From Adenophora triphylla var. japonica (Eukaryota; Streptophyta; Magnoliopsida; Asterales; Campanulaceae): a DNA stretch of 64,000 bases. A program made the translations under genes and the position numbers. The notes below the pieces were generated by a model. It saw nothing but the letters and a program-made list of their open reading frames with translations, had not been told where the DNA came from and ran no database searches. Of the stretch, positions 54,685 through 64,000 are shown piece after piece; positions within the stretch are counted from its first letter, which is position 1, and each line of letters begins with the position of its first letter. The stretch is from contig JAFEMH010001237.1 in the NCBI GenBank assembly GCA_022495995.1, forward strand, positions 434,001 through 498,000. Reading direction: 5' to 3'.

Positions 54685-55575
54685 ACCGCGAAGGTCGGGA
54701 TTGACTGATTGAGATCGGACCGTGAAAGGTCGCGATTGAGGATTGAAATCGGACCGTGAAAGGTCACGATTAAGGATTGAGATCGGACCGTGAAAGGTCG
54801 CGATTAAGGATTGAAATTGGACCGTGAAAGGTCGTGATTAAGGATTTGAAATCGGACCGTGAAAGGTCACGATTAAGGATTTGAAATCGGACCGTGAAAG
54901 GTCGCGATTGAGGATTGGAGATCGGACCGTGAAAGGTCGAGATTAAGGATTGAAATTGGACCGTGAAAGGTCGCGATTGAGGATTGGAGATCGGACCGTG
55001 AAAGGTCGCGATTAAGGATTTGAAATCGGACCGTGAAAGGTCGCGATTAAGGATTTGAAATCGGACCGTGAAACATCGCGATTGAGGATTGAAGATCGGA
55101 CCGTGAAAGGTCGCGATTGAGGATTGGAGATCGGACCGTGAAAGGTCGCGATTGAGGATTGGAGATCGGACCGTGAAAGGTCGCGATTAAGGATTTGAAA
55201 TCGGACCGTGAAAGGTCGCGATTAGAGATTTGAAATCGGACCGTGAAAGGTCGCGATTAAGTGGATTGAGATCGGACCGTGAAAGGTCGCGGACAGGATT
55301 GAGATCGGACCGTGAAAGGTCGCGATTAAGGATTTGAGATCGGACCGTGAAAGGTCGCGATCAGGATTTGAGATCGGACCGTGAAAGGTCGCGATTAAGG
55401 GCTTGGAATCGGATCGTGGAAGGTCGCGATTGAGGAGATCGAATCCGTGAAAGGTCGCGGACATCGGATTGAGATCGGACCGTGAAAGGTCGCGATTGAG
55501 GATTGAGATCGGACCATGAAAGGTCGCGATTGAGGATTGAAATCGTGACCGTGAAAGGTCGCGATTAAGGATATG
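54685..55575 (-). repeat. Hairpin minisatellite, about 26 units of 32-36 bp
   Basis: The unit is close to gaaatcggaccgtgaaaggt plus cgcgattaaggattt. Each unit holds an 8-bp stem, ATCGGACC and GGTCGCGAT (one bulged G), around a GTGAAA loop. Units are contiguous without spacers. It lies in the 3' untranslated region, where Tat/Ogre elements are known to grow tandem repeats. Confidence 0.92.
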
Positions 55576-55977
55576 AGTGATGGTGAAAACCATTAGGAAT
55601 TTTAATCGTCTCGGAGACGCAGCTGTTAGTGAAAACTAATCGGGAATTTATCCCCTGGGACGTGGGGTGTTAGAAATGTCTAATCGGGAAAAGTTTATCA
55701 CTTTGGGGGCCAAAAGAGGTAAAATTGGGGCTAACTCGCATGTGTCGAAAGCCGAGGGCCAAAGTGGCGTGAAGAATTTTCCCCGGTGCAAGTAAGAGTC
55801 CGGGCCGGACTTTTACCGAATTTGACTCAGTGGCCTATTCAAGTAATAGAGTGCCGAGGGAAGGAAGAGTCATTTTCTTCCCATTAATCTCCGACTTCAG
55901 AGGGAGGGAGAGAGAGAGGAGAGAAAAATCCAACCCAAATTGCAAGAGTTTGCTCGTATTTGTGAAGGAAAATTGCT
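55576..55977. other. 3' region of the Tat/Ogre-like element
   Basis: No domain was recognised. Repeated gtgaaaac.a.t..ggaatt words (55580-55680) suggest more degraded repeats. Confidence 0.4.
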
Positions 55978-56598
55978 ATGCGCGGAAGGGGTGATTTAGG
56001 ACCAATGGCTCGCCAATGCGGAAGGACCGATGACGAAAGAACGCTGGCTTGGTTCACTGTGTCCATGTATGTTGCCTTCCGAGCGAGTATTTGGTGGGAT
56101 ACGACTCCACAGCTTTCCATTTCGGATGGGTGGGGGGAGGCGACGGTGATCTCCCACGGATTTTCCGGCCTCGCTATCACCCGGTTTGCCGACTTATGGC
56201 AAACACGGCCTCGGTGTGTGGTTGATGGTTGGCACCTCGTGAGCAGCTTTGTCCTGAGCCGGCTGGCTTTGATATTACCGATGCCAAGTGCTTTCAGGCG
56301 TCAGCATAGCCGATGGAGAGGCATCCTGAGGCGGGTAGCCGCCGCCCATTATCCGGCCGGGATCATGAGGATGACCGCTGAGCGCCCCGGCCTCGAGGGT
56401 TCCTTGGCCAGTTTGCGCCTGCCGCCGACTTTGTTTCCCGACTTCCGACACATCCCTTTGTCACTTCCCTCTCTGCTCGGGTGCCGAAACCGCATCCGGA
56501 TGCCATGTAGGGGGTTCGCGGTAAGGGGAGAGGCCGGATCGGCCGAGCTCTATCATTCCATGGACGGAGTTCTCACGGGGAGAGGAGCACTCCTTTAG
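55978..56598 (+). CDS. 206-codon antisense ORF, unknown
   Basis: The longest uninterrupted frame in the 3' half of the element, antisense to pol, from ATG 55978 (MRGRGDLGPMARQCG) to TAG 56596. It has Trp-rich and Arg-rich segments (WWDTTPQL, CVVDGWHLVSSF). No family was recognised. The high GC content makes chance open frames likely, and a weaker frame on the other strand overlaps. It may be a remnant of the antisense gene region. Confidence 0.3.
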   Translation: MRGRGDLGPMARQCGRTDDERTLAWFTVSMYVAFRASIWWDTTPQLSISDGWGEATVISHGFSGLAITRFADLWQTRPRCVVDGWHLVSSFVLSRLALILPMPSAFRRQHSRWRGILRRVAAAHYPAGIMRMTAERPGLEGSLASLRLPPTLFPDFRHIPLSLPSLLGCRNRIRMPCRGFAVRGEAGSAELYHSMDGVLTGRGALL

Positions 56599-58530
56599 GC
56601 TGCGCTTCACGCTCCCTCGTCTTGGATGTAAGTTTACGTACTTTTTCTCTTCCTTGTCTCCTTTTATGTACTCGCATGTATCTCGCTTTGTAGCTGACAT
56701 AACTTTCCATTCTCTTGGCGCGTGTCCGGTGCTTTGAGGTGTTCAATCGCATGAGTTGGGACATCAAGGAGTCGTGCAGGACTGCCCCTCGTTCCCTATA
56801 CATGCCGGTTTAGCGTGAAGAAAAGCGAAGCGGGCGGTCCTTGCTCGAGAGTTCGTACTCGAGTGTCATACGAGAGGTGTCCCAAGCCTCGAGCCGAAAG
56901 TTTTCCGAGAGGATTCAGCTTGACGTAGTGGGAGTAGGTCTCGTTGTCGCCGCTGCTCGTATTGCTAGCGAGACTACACTGGCGGCGGAAGCTCCCGGTG
57001 GGACTTCAGCTCGCGACGCCATGTATCCGGGGAGAGGGTGACTTCACGGCAAGATAAGGCCGGGGTCCCTTCCCTCGTGCTTAGGTGCGATCCTCCTACG
57101 CATACATGCAAAGCATCCCCCGGGAGATGCCGACGTGAAGGAGCCGGAGGGAGTACATGCGTGGCGCTGTACTACAGCCCGAGCATTACTCCATCGTAGC
57201 GGGGGGCCGCCTATGCATGCTTTCTTGAGATGACGAGAGCCGAGGAGCCCACAGCTTCAAAGACAGGAAGGCAAAAAGGTCCCGGAGGTCCTAGAGATTT
57301 TCCGGTCCCACGAGCTAGGGCCGGCGTACGAGGGCTGGATGGTTCGCGCATGGCGACTTGTGATCCCGCTCCCACCGAGCCGAGACCACGTCTGAGGCTG
57401 ATCCCCATGCTTCGGTGAGCACCTTTTTGATTTTCTCGCATTTGATAAAGTAGTAATCCCGCAAATGTTGAATCAGTACTTTCTCGCTTGTCTTCCGACG
57501 ACGCTCCCGGTTCAAGCAGTGTCCGGCCGTACGCAAAATGACGTCTGACGAGGCCGTAGGGATTTGGACGGGCCAATTGGTCCAGCCTACGCTAGGAGAC
57601 TCGTGGAGTTCAAGTGCGGTGCGGGCCTCCCGAAGTGAGCGTGGACCGTCCGTGATCGGGGCCGTCTAGGCTGCAGAGATTTCGCCCGTCTCCCACAACA
57701 AGGCGGTGGGGAGGACTTTGTACAAGTGGGTTCGACAGTTCGCGGGCGGAACGGGCAATTTGGATTCGGAGCTCCTTCTTCCCTACGCACTTTTCGGGTC
57801 ACTTGAGAGGGGAGTCCTCGAGTTCGTGATACTCCGAAGGAGGCCATTTGCCTATTCCCTACTCGGGAGGAATTTGGCGAGTTCCCTGTTTGCGACGGAT
57901 CGCGTACAGCCGGCCTTAATGTAGTACGTTGAGTGCCTCGGATGACGAGCAAGGACTCGAAGTAGTCCTATTTTACTCGCTTTCTTTCTTCTTTTTTTGT
58001 ATCAGTCTAGGAACGATTTGATTTGAACCGTATTTGCAAAAAAGGGCGCCCGTGGGCAAGGAACTCAGATTTCTCAGCATATTTATTCTCGCGATCACCT
58101 TCTGTATTTTTGGCAAATAAGTGAAGTAGGTTAATAAAAAATAAATAAAATGAGAAATGCAATTAAAAATTGAACGGGTCAATTTGAAAACTTAAGCATG
58201 TATGTGCACTAATTATTAATTATTTGTGACATCAGTTGCACGAGCCCGGCTTGGGGCGGAAGCGGATACTGATATCGGGTTGAATGAAACCAGCTGGCGG
58301 CAAAGAGACGCAGTTTCTTAAGGAGTGAAACGAGTGGAGTTGTTTGGAAATGTTTCCAATTTAGGGGCAACTGGTCGCAAGAGTTTGACTACAAGTCACA
58401 TCGCAGGAGTCCGGCGGACTTGGAGTGAATTTCCGCATCTCTTTAAATTGCAGCTTTAACTTTCAGCAATTGGTTAAGAAAACGCTTTGCATAGTTTTTG
58501 ATCATTCTCGCCGAATTCTCTCAGAACTTC
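56599..58530. other. GC-rich internal stretch with no assignable gene
   Basis: Several 60-120-codon open frames occur on both strands (for example 57211-57576 minus and 57706-57924 plus), and none shows a domain. It belongs to the same element by position; the middle (57970-58200) is AT-rich. Confidence 0.4.
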
Positions 58531-58532
58531 CA

Positions 58533-60063
58533 AGGTTCCTTTCATTTTTCATGGCTCCTTTCCCGAAGTTATCGTCTCTGGATGCAAGAAGCTGAGTATT
58601 TGGACAACTTTCGCCGTTTAGTACGGAACCACACCGAGGCGTAACAAAAGGGTTTTTCGAAGGTCATTCATCGGATTAACCATCATGCGTAGGCTTTCAA
58701 GGAGCTCATGCGCATTGGGATCTTTGAGAGCCGCTGTCTCGCCTCGGGGGCGTGCGCGAGGAATGTGTGTGTACAACTTTTCGTACAACGAAGTCACTCC
58801 TACGCTTTGAAGATTTTCGGGCCATTCTCGAGGACTCGAGACGGAAACAACCTAGTTCTTCCGTATGCTGGTGGCATGGCCACCGCTGAGAAGCTAGTGT
58901 CTTTGTTTGGTATCTCTACTAGAGAAGCATACGGGATGCCGATACAGGATACCGATTATGTTGACATTTCGGGACCGCCCGAAAGATTTGCCGGAGCTGA
59001 GGGGAGCGTCTTTTCGTGGGACGCGTTTGCTCAGGCGCGTATTGCTACTCGTTCACATTCACGTCTCCTGGTGTGTGCCATCACAGCAGACCGGACCTCG
59101 GTGAGGCATGCAGAGTGGGGGAGACATCGTGCCGCTGGTCTTGGGCGAGACGTTCCTGGGCATAGGTCGGATGGCGACCGGTAGCCGATACATGTGGGGA
59201 GGGAGTCCCGCTATGCTTACCATGTGGTTGAGGGAGAGGCCGATGATGCCCGAGGTGCCAATGTCTTGTGACAGCTGGTCTTTCTCTCACGTCCTCTCGG
59301 TGATAGGGGCGATCAGCCGAGCCGGAGCTCGACGATGGCTGACTTTGCACGCATCACTATGCGATGCGTGGGTTCCCCATTGTGAAGTTGCTGCACTTGC
59401 AGGACCGCTCAGAGGGTCTCGTTGGCTGTCGAGTGCCGGCCGTCTCGCACGTTTTTCTATATTCCATCATTGGTTCTCGCGACAAGACGGGCCGGAGCAG
59501 TGCCACCGATCGATCTAAGTTATGCCGCTACCTTTGAGGTGGGATCTGCGGATGGAAGATCCTTCGACGCTATTGCCGATCACCGCGGTGGCAATACGCG
59601 TCCTTTCCCGCTGTGGTTCTCTTTCACCGAGAGAGGGCACTGCGTTCGTCGACGCAAAGATCCGAACCGGTACGAAGAGTGTATAGGGAGACACAGATGG
59701 CTATCTTGTGGGAGACGGAGTGAGTCGCCGGGTGCCGATCACTGGGACAAATTTCGACCTTGAGGAGGACCGAAGCAAGGGCTAACCCCTGGAATCGTAT
59801 CGGCGATGCCATGGCTGATTATGAGACAAATGCCGATCGGGAGGCCAATCAAAGCACCGCATGATGGCTCAAGCGAGGCGGCTCGAGACAGAGCTAGAGA
59901 AAGGGCTGCGCTGATGCCACAGTGGGTCGACGGAGGCGTCGGGAAGAGTCCCCGAGCCAGGTAGAAGGCCTGCCCGAATTTTTCCCGTGAAGGTGAAGAA
60001 CACTCGCCGGGGAAAAGGGAAAGGGAAGAAGGATGAAGGACCTAGTACAAAGAAACTAGGTTG
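58533..60063 (+). pseudogene. Antisense gene of the Tat/Ogre-like element, frameshifted
   Basis: Plus-strand remnants of one protein. A start MAPFPKLSS lies near 58551, then AFKELMRIGIFESRC (58697-58740). A segment YNEVTPTL and, after a frame change, EDFRAILEDS (58780-58835) resembles the start of the plant-mobile-domain-like DUF7745 family. Then come VLPYAGGMATAEKLVSLFGIS and, at the end, a charged stretch (QARRLETELEKG) and a Lys-rich C-terminus (NTRRGKGKGKKDEGPSTKK) with TGA at about 60061. Several frameshifts and stops are required. The position antisense between integrase and the 3' LTR matches the antisense genes of Tat elements. Family assignment is tentative. Confidence 0.5.
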
Positions 60064-60540
60064 ACTCTCGTCCCGTGAGTATCCACCCATTGTCATTACA
60101 AGTACACATTAATTGATTAATGTTTTATTGTAGTTTTGCTAGCATGTAGCGAGTCAAGAGTTGACCGTGCTTGAACTCATCAAAGAATGTTTTAACCGTT
60201 ATGAATTTGTAGGTTAAATGAAAAGAGTTTTTCAAACACAAGCAATTGATGCTTATTGTATTTTTTTGTTTTTTAGACCGAACCAATGATGGGCCGCCAC
60301 GTTCCCTTTTACAATTGGACTAAGGGGCTCAGTCACCGTAGTTCGACACTTTAGGTGAATTTGAGAAAAACAAAGACAAAAGAAGTGCGACTGTTTTTAC
60401 CCGGATCATTAGCGGGAATGTATCCAATGGGTATTACTCTTTAGCACTTTAATTTACCGAGGGGGACGCTGCACGGGGAAGGAGAGTTGACTCGTGCTCT
60501 TCCTCAAACGAAGTATCTCGTGAGCTTGCTTCCGTTCACG
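60064..60540. other. Spacer between antisense gene and integrase
   Basis: Mixed AT-rich sequence with no open frame of note. It includes a pyrimidine stretch ttgtatttttttgtttttta. Confidence 0.4.
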
Positions 60541-60542
60541 GG

Positions 60543-61509
60543 TTAACGAAAGGGTTTCCGTCCAAGTCCGCTTAGCTTCATGGCTCCTCCGAGAAGATTC
60601 TTTGTACCACGAACGGTCCTATCCAGCAGGCTCCCACTTTCCGAGGGGATTGGTCCTGCGTAGGAGGCTTTTCCTTTAGCACCAAGTCGCCTTCTCGATG
60701 TCTCGGATCTTGACTTTCTTATCGAATGCTCGGGCCATTCTCGCTTCCGTAGGCTCGAGTATGTTCCATGGCTTTCAATCCGCGCTCGTCGAGTAGAGCA
60801 AGTTCGTCGTGACGGCTCTAGCCATTCGACTTCATTGGATCCCGTTTTCCAAGAGGACTCGAGGGATGGAATTTCCAATTCCACGGCAACATCACTTCCA
60901 TTCCGTAGGTAAGCGCGAACGGAGTCTCCCCGTGGCGGTTCTCGACTGATGTTCAGATCCCTGCAGGGCTAGATGTAGCTTTTCGGGCCTCCCGACCTCT
61001 CGCGGTCATCTTTCCGATTATCGCGGCGAGAGTCTTGTTGGCCGCCTCTACCGCACCATTGGTTGTGTGGTCCGTAAGGAGAAGACTTGTGACGTGTGAC
61101 TCGAATTCGGCCGGAGGGTTGGTCACAATCTCCTTCAAAGTGAGTCCCATTGTCGGAGATGATCTCGCTGGGCACTCCGTATCGGCACATGATGTTCTCT
61201 CGACGAACTCGGCCACCTTCTTAGAATTCAAGCACTTACACGATCTCGGCTTCTACCCATTTGGTGAAGTAGTCGACCGGCGACTAAAATGAACTCGTGA
61301 CCATTGCTCCTCGGAGGAGTGATCTTGCCGATGACGCCGATTCCCCATGTGGCGAAAGGCCATGGCGTAGTCATGCAATAGAGTTCATGCTGAGGAATGT
61401 GATTGAGGTTGAGAACCGTTGACATTTGTCGCAGTTTCTGACGAACTGGATGCGTGCCTGCTTCCATTGATATCCAATAGTATCCCATACGGAGAATGAT
61501 CCGTGTCAA
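60543..61509 (-). pseudogene. Integrase of the Tat/Ogre-like element
   Basis: Fragments in order on the minus strand: MGYYWISMEA (about 61490), PWPFATWGIGVIGKI with Gly where the first catalytic Asp belongs (about 61350), FILVAGR, then KKVAEFVE (about 61220) and NPPAEFESHVTSLLL, TNGAVEAANKT with the Glu region (about 61070). A C-terminal part follows (VELEIPSL, NEVEWLEPSR, GGAMKLSGL) to 60543. At least three frameshifts. Inactive. Confidence 0.8.
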
Positions 61510-61803
61510 TGCTCATGCGTTCATGTGCGGACCGCAGTTCCGTTGTGAACTTCGTTCATTAGCTCGCCGGGCTTTTTCTTTGTTTACACACCGAAGGAGT
61601 GGCCCTTTGTGGCGCTTCTTGTACAACATACCCCGAATGACGAAGTGGGATGCCAGTGCGTTTTAATGCCATCATGTTTCGCTTTGATCCCTTCTTTTGT
61701 ATTTTCCATCTTCATTTGTGAAGGAAGCTTCTCCGCTTTGGAGGTACCGGTAAATTTGATTGTACCAGGTGGTTCGTCGATCGTTTCCTTTTCTTTTTCG
61801 ATC

Positions 61804-62480
61804 TCACAAAGAATAGGCGGGTGTTTCCCGTCCGCCTATTCCGAGGGGTTTTACCGCTTTCCCATCGGGAATTTCGACAAGAGAGGCGAGGGCCGCTGTG
61901 GCTGCCTCGCGAAGCGGTTCCCCGTCTCTTGGCAAATAATGAAAAGAGATGTCCTTGAACCGAGCAATGAGCTCCTCCATGTACGCGTGAAGTACTTCAA
62001 GGCCGAATCTACCGTCTTCCATTTGTTGGATACTTGATTGATGATCAATGCCGAGTCTCCATATACATCCAAACTCCGAGATGTTGCGCTCAGAGGGCGG
62101 CTTCCAAACTCGCCGCACAAGCTTCAGATTCTCGTCGCATTGTTGGTTGCTTCAAATTCGCCTTGATGGCTATGGGAGTATGCTCATCCTTGGGATCGAC
62201 AAGGAGCATTCCAATGCCATTCCCTTCTTGTTGGCTGCCCCATCGAAGAAGAGTTGCTGCCGGGCTTGCGCCGTCAAGTGAAAAGATTCCGTCGTCCGAA
62301 ATTGCGGATCGTGACCCTTAGGTTCACCGCCTGGGAAGTCGGGCCACCGATCCGCCATGACTCGCCCTTTGTTGATTTTCCGACCACGTACTTGATGTCG
62401 AACTCACGTGAAGAATGTGACCACTTGGCTAGCCGCATTGACAGTGGATGGCTTGTCAAAGAGATATCTGACAGGTCCAC
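61804..62480 (-). pseudogene. RNase H and second RNase H-like domain
   Basis: KWSHSSREFDIKYVVGKSTKG (62440-62380) is the end of the first RNase H. FFDGAANKKG (about 62260), PKDEHTPIAIK, the DVYGDSALIINQVSNKWKT motif (about 62060) and FKDISFHYLPR then ALASLVEIPDGKAV form the second RNase H of Tat elements. Several frame changes. Confidence 0.8.
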
Positions 62481-62833
62481 TTTGAGACCAGAGCACCGAA
62501 TGCGACCGCATGTAGTGTTTCAGCTTTCCCGAGCTACCCATACCAAGGCGGTACAAGTTTTCCGATGCCGAGTAGCCGAGTTCACTTCCTTGAAGCTTCG
62601 GCTTACGAAGTAGATTGCATGCTCAACCTTGGAATCTTTCTCGTTCTTGTGCCGCATTGCTCCGACGACGTGTCTCATCACTCGATATAGGAGTAGTGGC
62701 TTGTCTTCATGTGGCGGGCAATTGGGGGATTAACCAAGTAGGTCTTGATCTTCTCAAAAGCCGTTTGGCACTGAGTCCCATTTGATGTCGGCATTCTTTT
62801 TCATCGCTTGAAACATGGGCTCGCAGAGAGATG

Positions 62834-63827
62834 TCAACCGGTTGATGAAGCGATCGATGTATCAAGTCTTCCCATGAAGCTCTTCACTTCGTCAGTGGCT
62901 TGAGGCGGCTTCATGTCGATGATGGCCTTGATTTTCTGGGATCGCTTCGATACCTCTTCGTAACCATGTACCCCAAGCACCTTGCCGCGCTTGACGCCGA
63001 AGGTGCACTTTGCCGGTTTAGCCTCATGGAGTACTTTCGAGTCCGTTGAAGAACTTTCTCGTATCTCGGTCATGTGCCGCATGTCCGATCCCTTGGAGTG
63101 GATGATCATGTCATCGACATATACTTCGATTTCTTTGTGAATCATGTCATGGAAGAGGGTCAATTTGTTAGCTACTTCGGCCAGGAAGTAGCCCAGCGTT
63201 CTTTAGACCGAAACTAAGGCAGATGCACTCAGGTGGCGACGTATGTCCCCTACGCGGAGTGGTGAAGGTAGTCTTGGCTGATCCTCCTCGGACATTTTGA
63301 TCTGGTTGTATCCGGCGAACCCATCCACGAAGGACTTTACTGCGAAATTTGCCGTGGTGTCGGCCGGCATGTAACCGATGTTAGAGCGATGGGGAAATGC
63401 ATCTTTAGGGCTGACCTTGTTGAGATCGAGGAAATCCACCTGACATACGACAGCACCACATTGGACTTGTTGGCCATCCACGATGTTTAGAGGAGAACGA
63501 AGTCGGGTACTCAGTCACTCGATGAAACTTGACTCGGAGCATTTTCTCAATTTCTTCTTTTACTTACGAGGACCACTCACAAAGCTTGATCTTATGACCA
63601 CATTTTGCGAGGCTTGGATTCGGGATCCGGGGAAATTGTGCTCCACGGTGAGGATCGAGTCTGGCATCTCCTGATATAACCAGGCGAGCACGTGCAGTAC
63701 TCCCGGAGGAAACGCCCGGGGCTTCTTTTACGCATCGGCGAAAAGCGCCAGCAGCCTGTGTCTCTTTAGGCTCTTTGCAGCTGACCCCGGGTTCACTTTG
63801 AGTCGCTAACCTCTTCGGCTTGGGCAC
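62834..63827 (-). pseudogene. Reverse transcriptase of the Tat/Ogre-like element
   Basis: CQVDFLDLNKVSPKDAFP (about 63430), FVDGFAGYNQIKMSEEDQ (about 63320), then in the next fragment HDMIHKEIEVYVDDMI (about 63145) with an intact YVDD box, AKPAKCTFGVKRGKVLG (about 63010) and FMGRLD (62880). Upstream of 63564 lies the region before RT (KIKLCEWSS). Frameshifts near 63190 and 63050. Confidence 0.85.
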
Positions 63828-64000
63828 AGGTTGTCCTCTTGATCAACTACACGCCTGAGAACCTCCTTAATGTATTATTCGTTTAATGTATGCGCTTCTT
63901 TATCAATTGAATTATTAACGTCTTTTTAAGTTGTTTGTTAAGCTTATCGGTTGTTAAAGTAGCAATGAGAGAGATACTCGAAAGGTCGGACTTTTCATTA
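63828..64000 (-). other. Upstream pol/linker region, window edge
   Basis: AT-richer sequence with no domain; the element continues beyond the window. Confidence 0.4.

Larger units (their letters stand above)
51806..64000 (-). mobile_element. Large Tat/Ogre-like Ty3 retrotransposon, 3' part
   Basis: The 3' LTR is at 51806-53836, then (reading upstream on the minus strand) a repeat-rich 3' region, antisense ORFs, integrase, a second RNase H, RNase H and RT up to 63481. The 5' end lies beyond the window. The LTR is the same family as 4156-6303, implying a tRNA-Arg primer. It inserted into the chromovirus gag; the presumptive duplicated bases are GGGAC at 51801-51805. GC content is clearly higher than in the left part of the window. 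Confidence 0.88.

Noticed and set aside
54685..55575. Regular hairpin repeats resembling a CRISPR array
   Set aside because: Units are contiguous with no variable spacers, the genome is a plant, and the array sits in a retrotransposon 3' region.
57211..57952. Open frames of about 120 codons on both strands
   Set aside because: GC-rich sequence yields long chance frames, and none shows a domain or continues into neighbours.

Overview
The window is eukaryotic nuclear DNA, almost certainly from a flowering plant and probably a eudicot. The evidence is a plant UGT91-type glycosyltransferase, plant-type Tat/Ogre, chromovirus and Ty1-copia retrotransposons, an intron-containing Helitron, a tRNA-derived SINE and at least ten miniature elements with CTCCCTCCGTCCC ends. 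No bacterial or organellar gene organisation is present. I cannot name the species. Nearly all of the sequence is transposable-element DNA in various states of decay; the only ordinary host gene seen is a UGT, and it is interrupted.

Layout. 1-4155: AT-rich DNA with diverged copies of one low-copy repeat (a third copy lies at 31.2-32.2 kb), several MITEs and a SINE with perfect target duplications. 4156-9390: three LTRs of a Tat/Ogre-like family: one forward LTR followed by a tRNA-Arg primer site, then two LTRs arranged head to head around a 51-bp polypurine-tract spacer. 9391-10786: the 5' half of a hAT transposon with a BED-finger transposase. 11845-18812: a 7-kb CACTA-like element carrying tandem arrays, exons of a ZIFL-type transporter and a coiled-coil ORF; it sits at the edge of a MITE. 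19110-21095: the UGT91-like gene, split by a 544-bp hAT-type miniature element with an 8-bp target duplication. 22622-28766: a decayed Helitron Rep/helicase gene. 29443-32702: a cluster of MITEs, one nested in another, and a second copy of the hAT-type miniature element.

33378-64000 is one retrotransposon nest, readable from target duplications. An old Ty1-copia element (LTR from 33378, body from 47068) was hit in its LTR by a second copia element (33642-47062, minus strand, duplication AGTTC). That element was hit in its own LTR by a Tat-lineage Ty3 element (34806-42233, plus strand, duplication ATAAA). The old copia element was also entered at 48459 by a Ty3 chromovirus with a 2.4-kb LTR. 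Its gag is broken at 51806 by a large Tat/Ogre-like element on the minus strand that runs off the end of the window. Both Tat elements carry antisense reading frames between integrase and the 3' LTR, and the larger one also has a 26-unit hairpin minisatellite in its 3' region.

No element looks autonomous: every pol has stops, frameshifts or lost catalytic residues. The informative content is structural: datable nesting, gene disruption, gene-fragment capture, filled and empty insertion sites, and unusual inverted LTR arrangements. I found no convincing new enzymatic system. The most unusual items are the head-to-head LTRs, the hairpin minisatellite, the antisense gene of the large Tat element and the transporter-carrying CACTA-like element.
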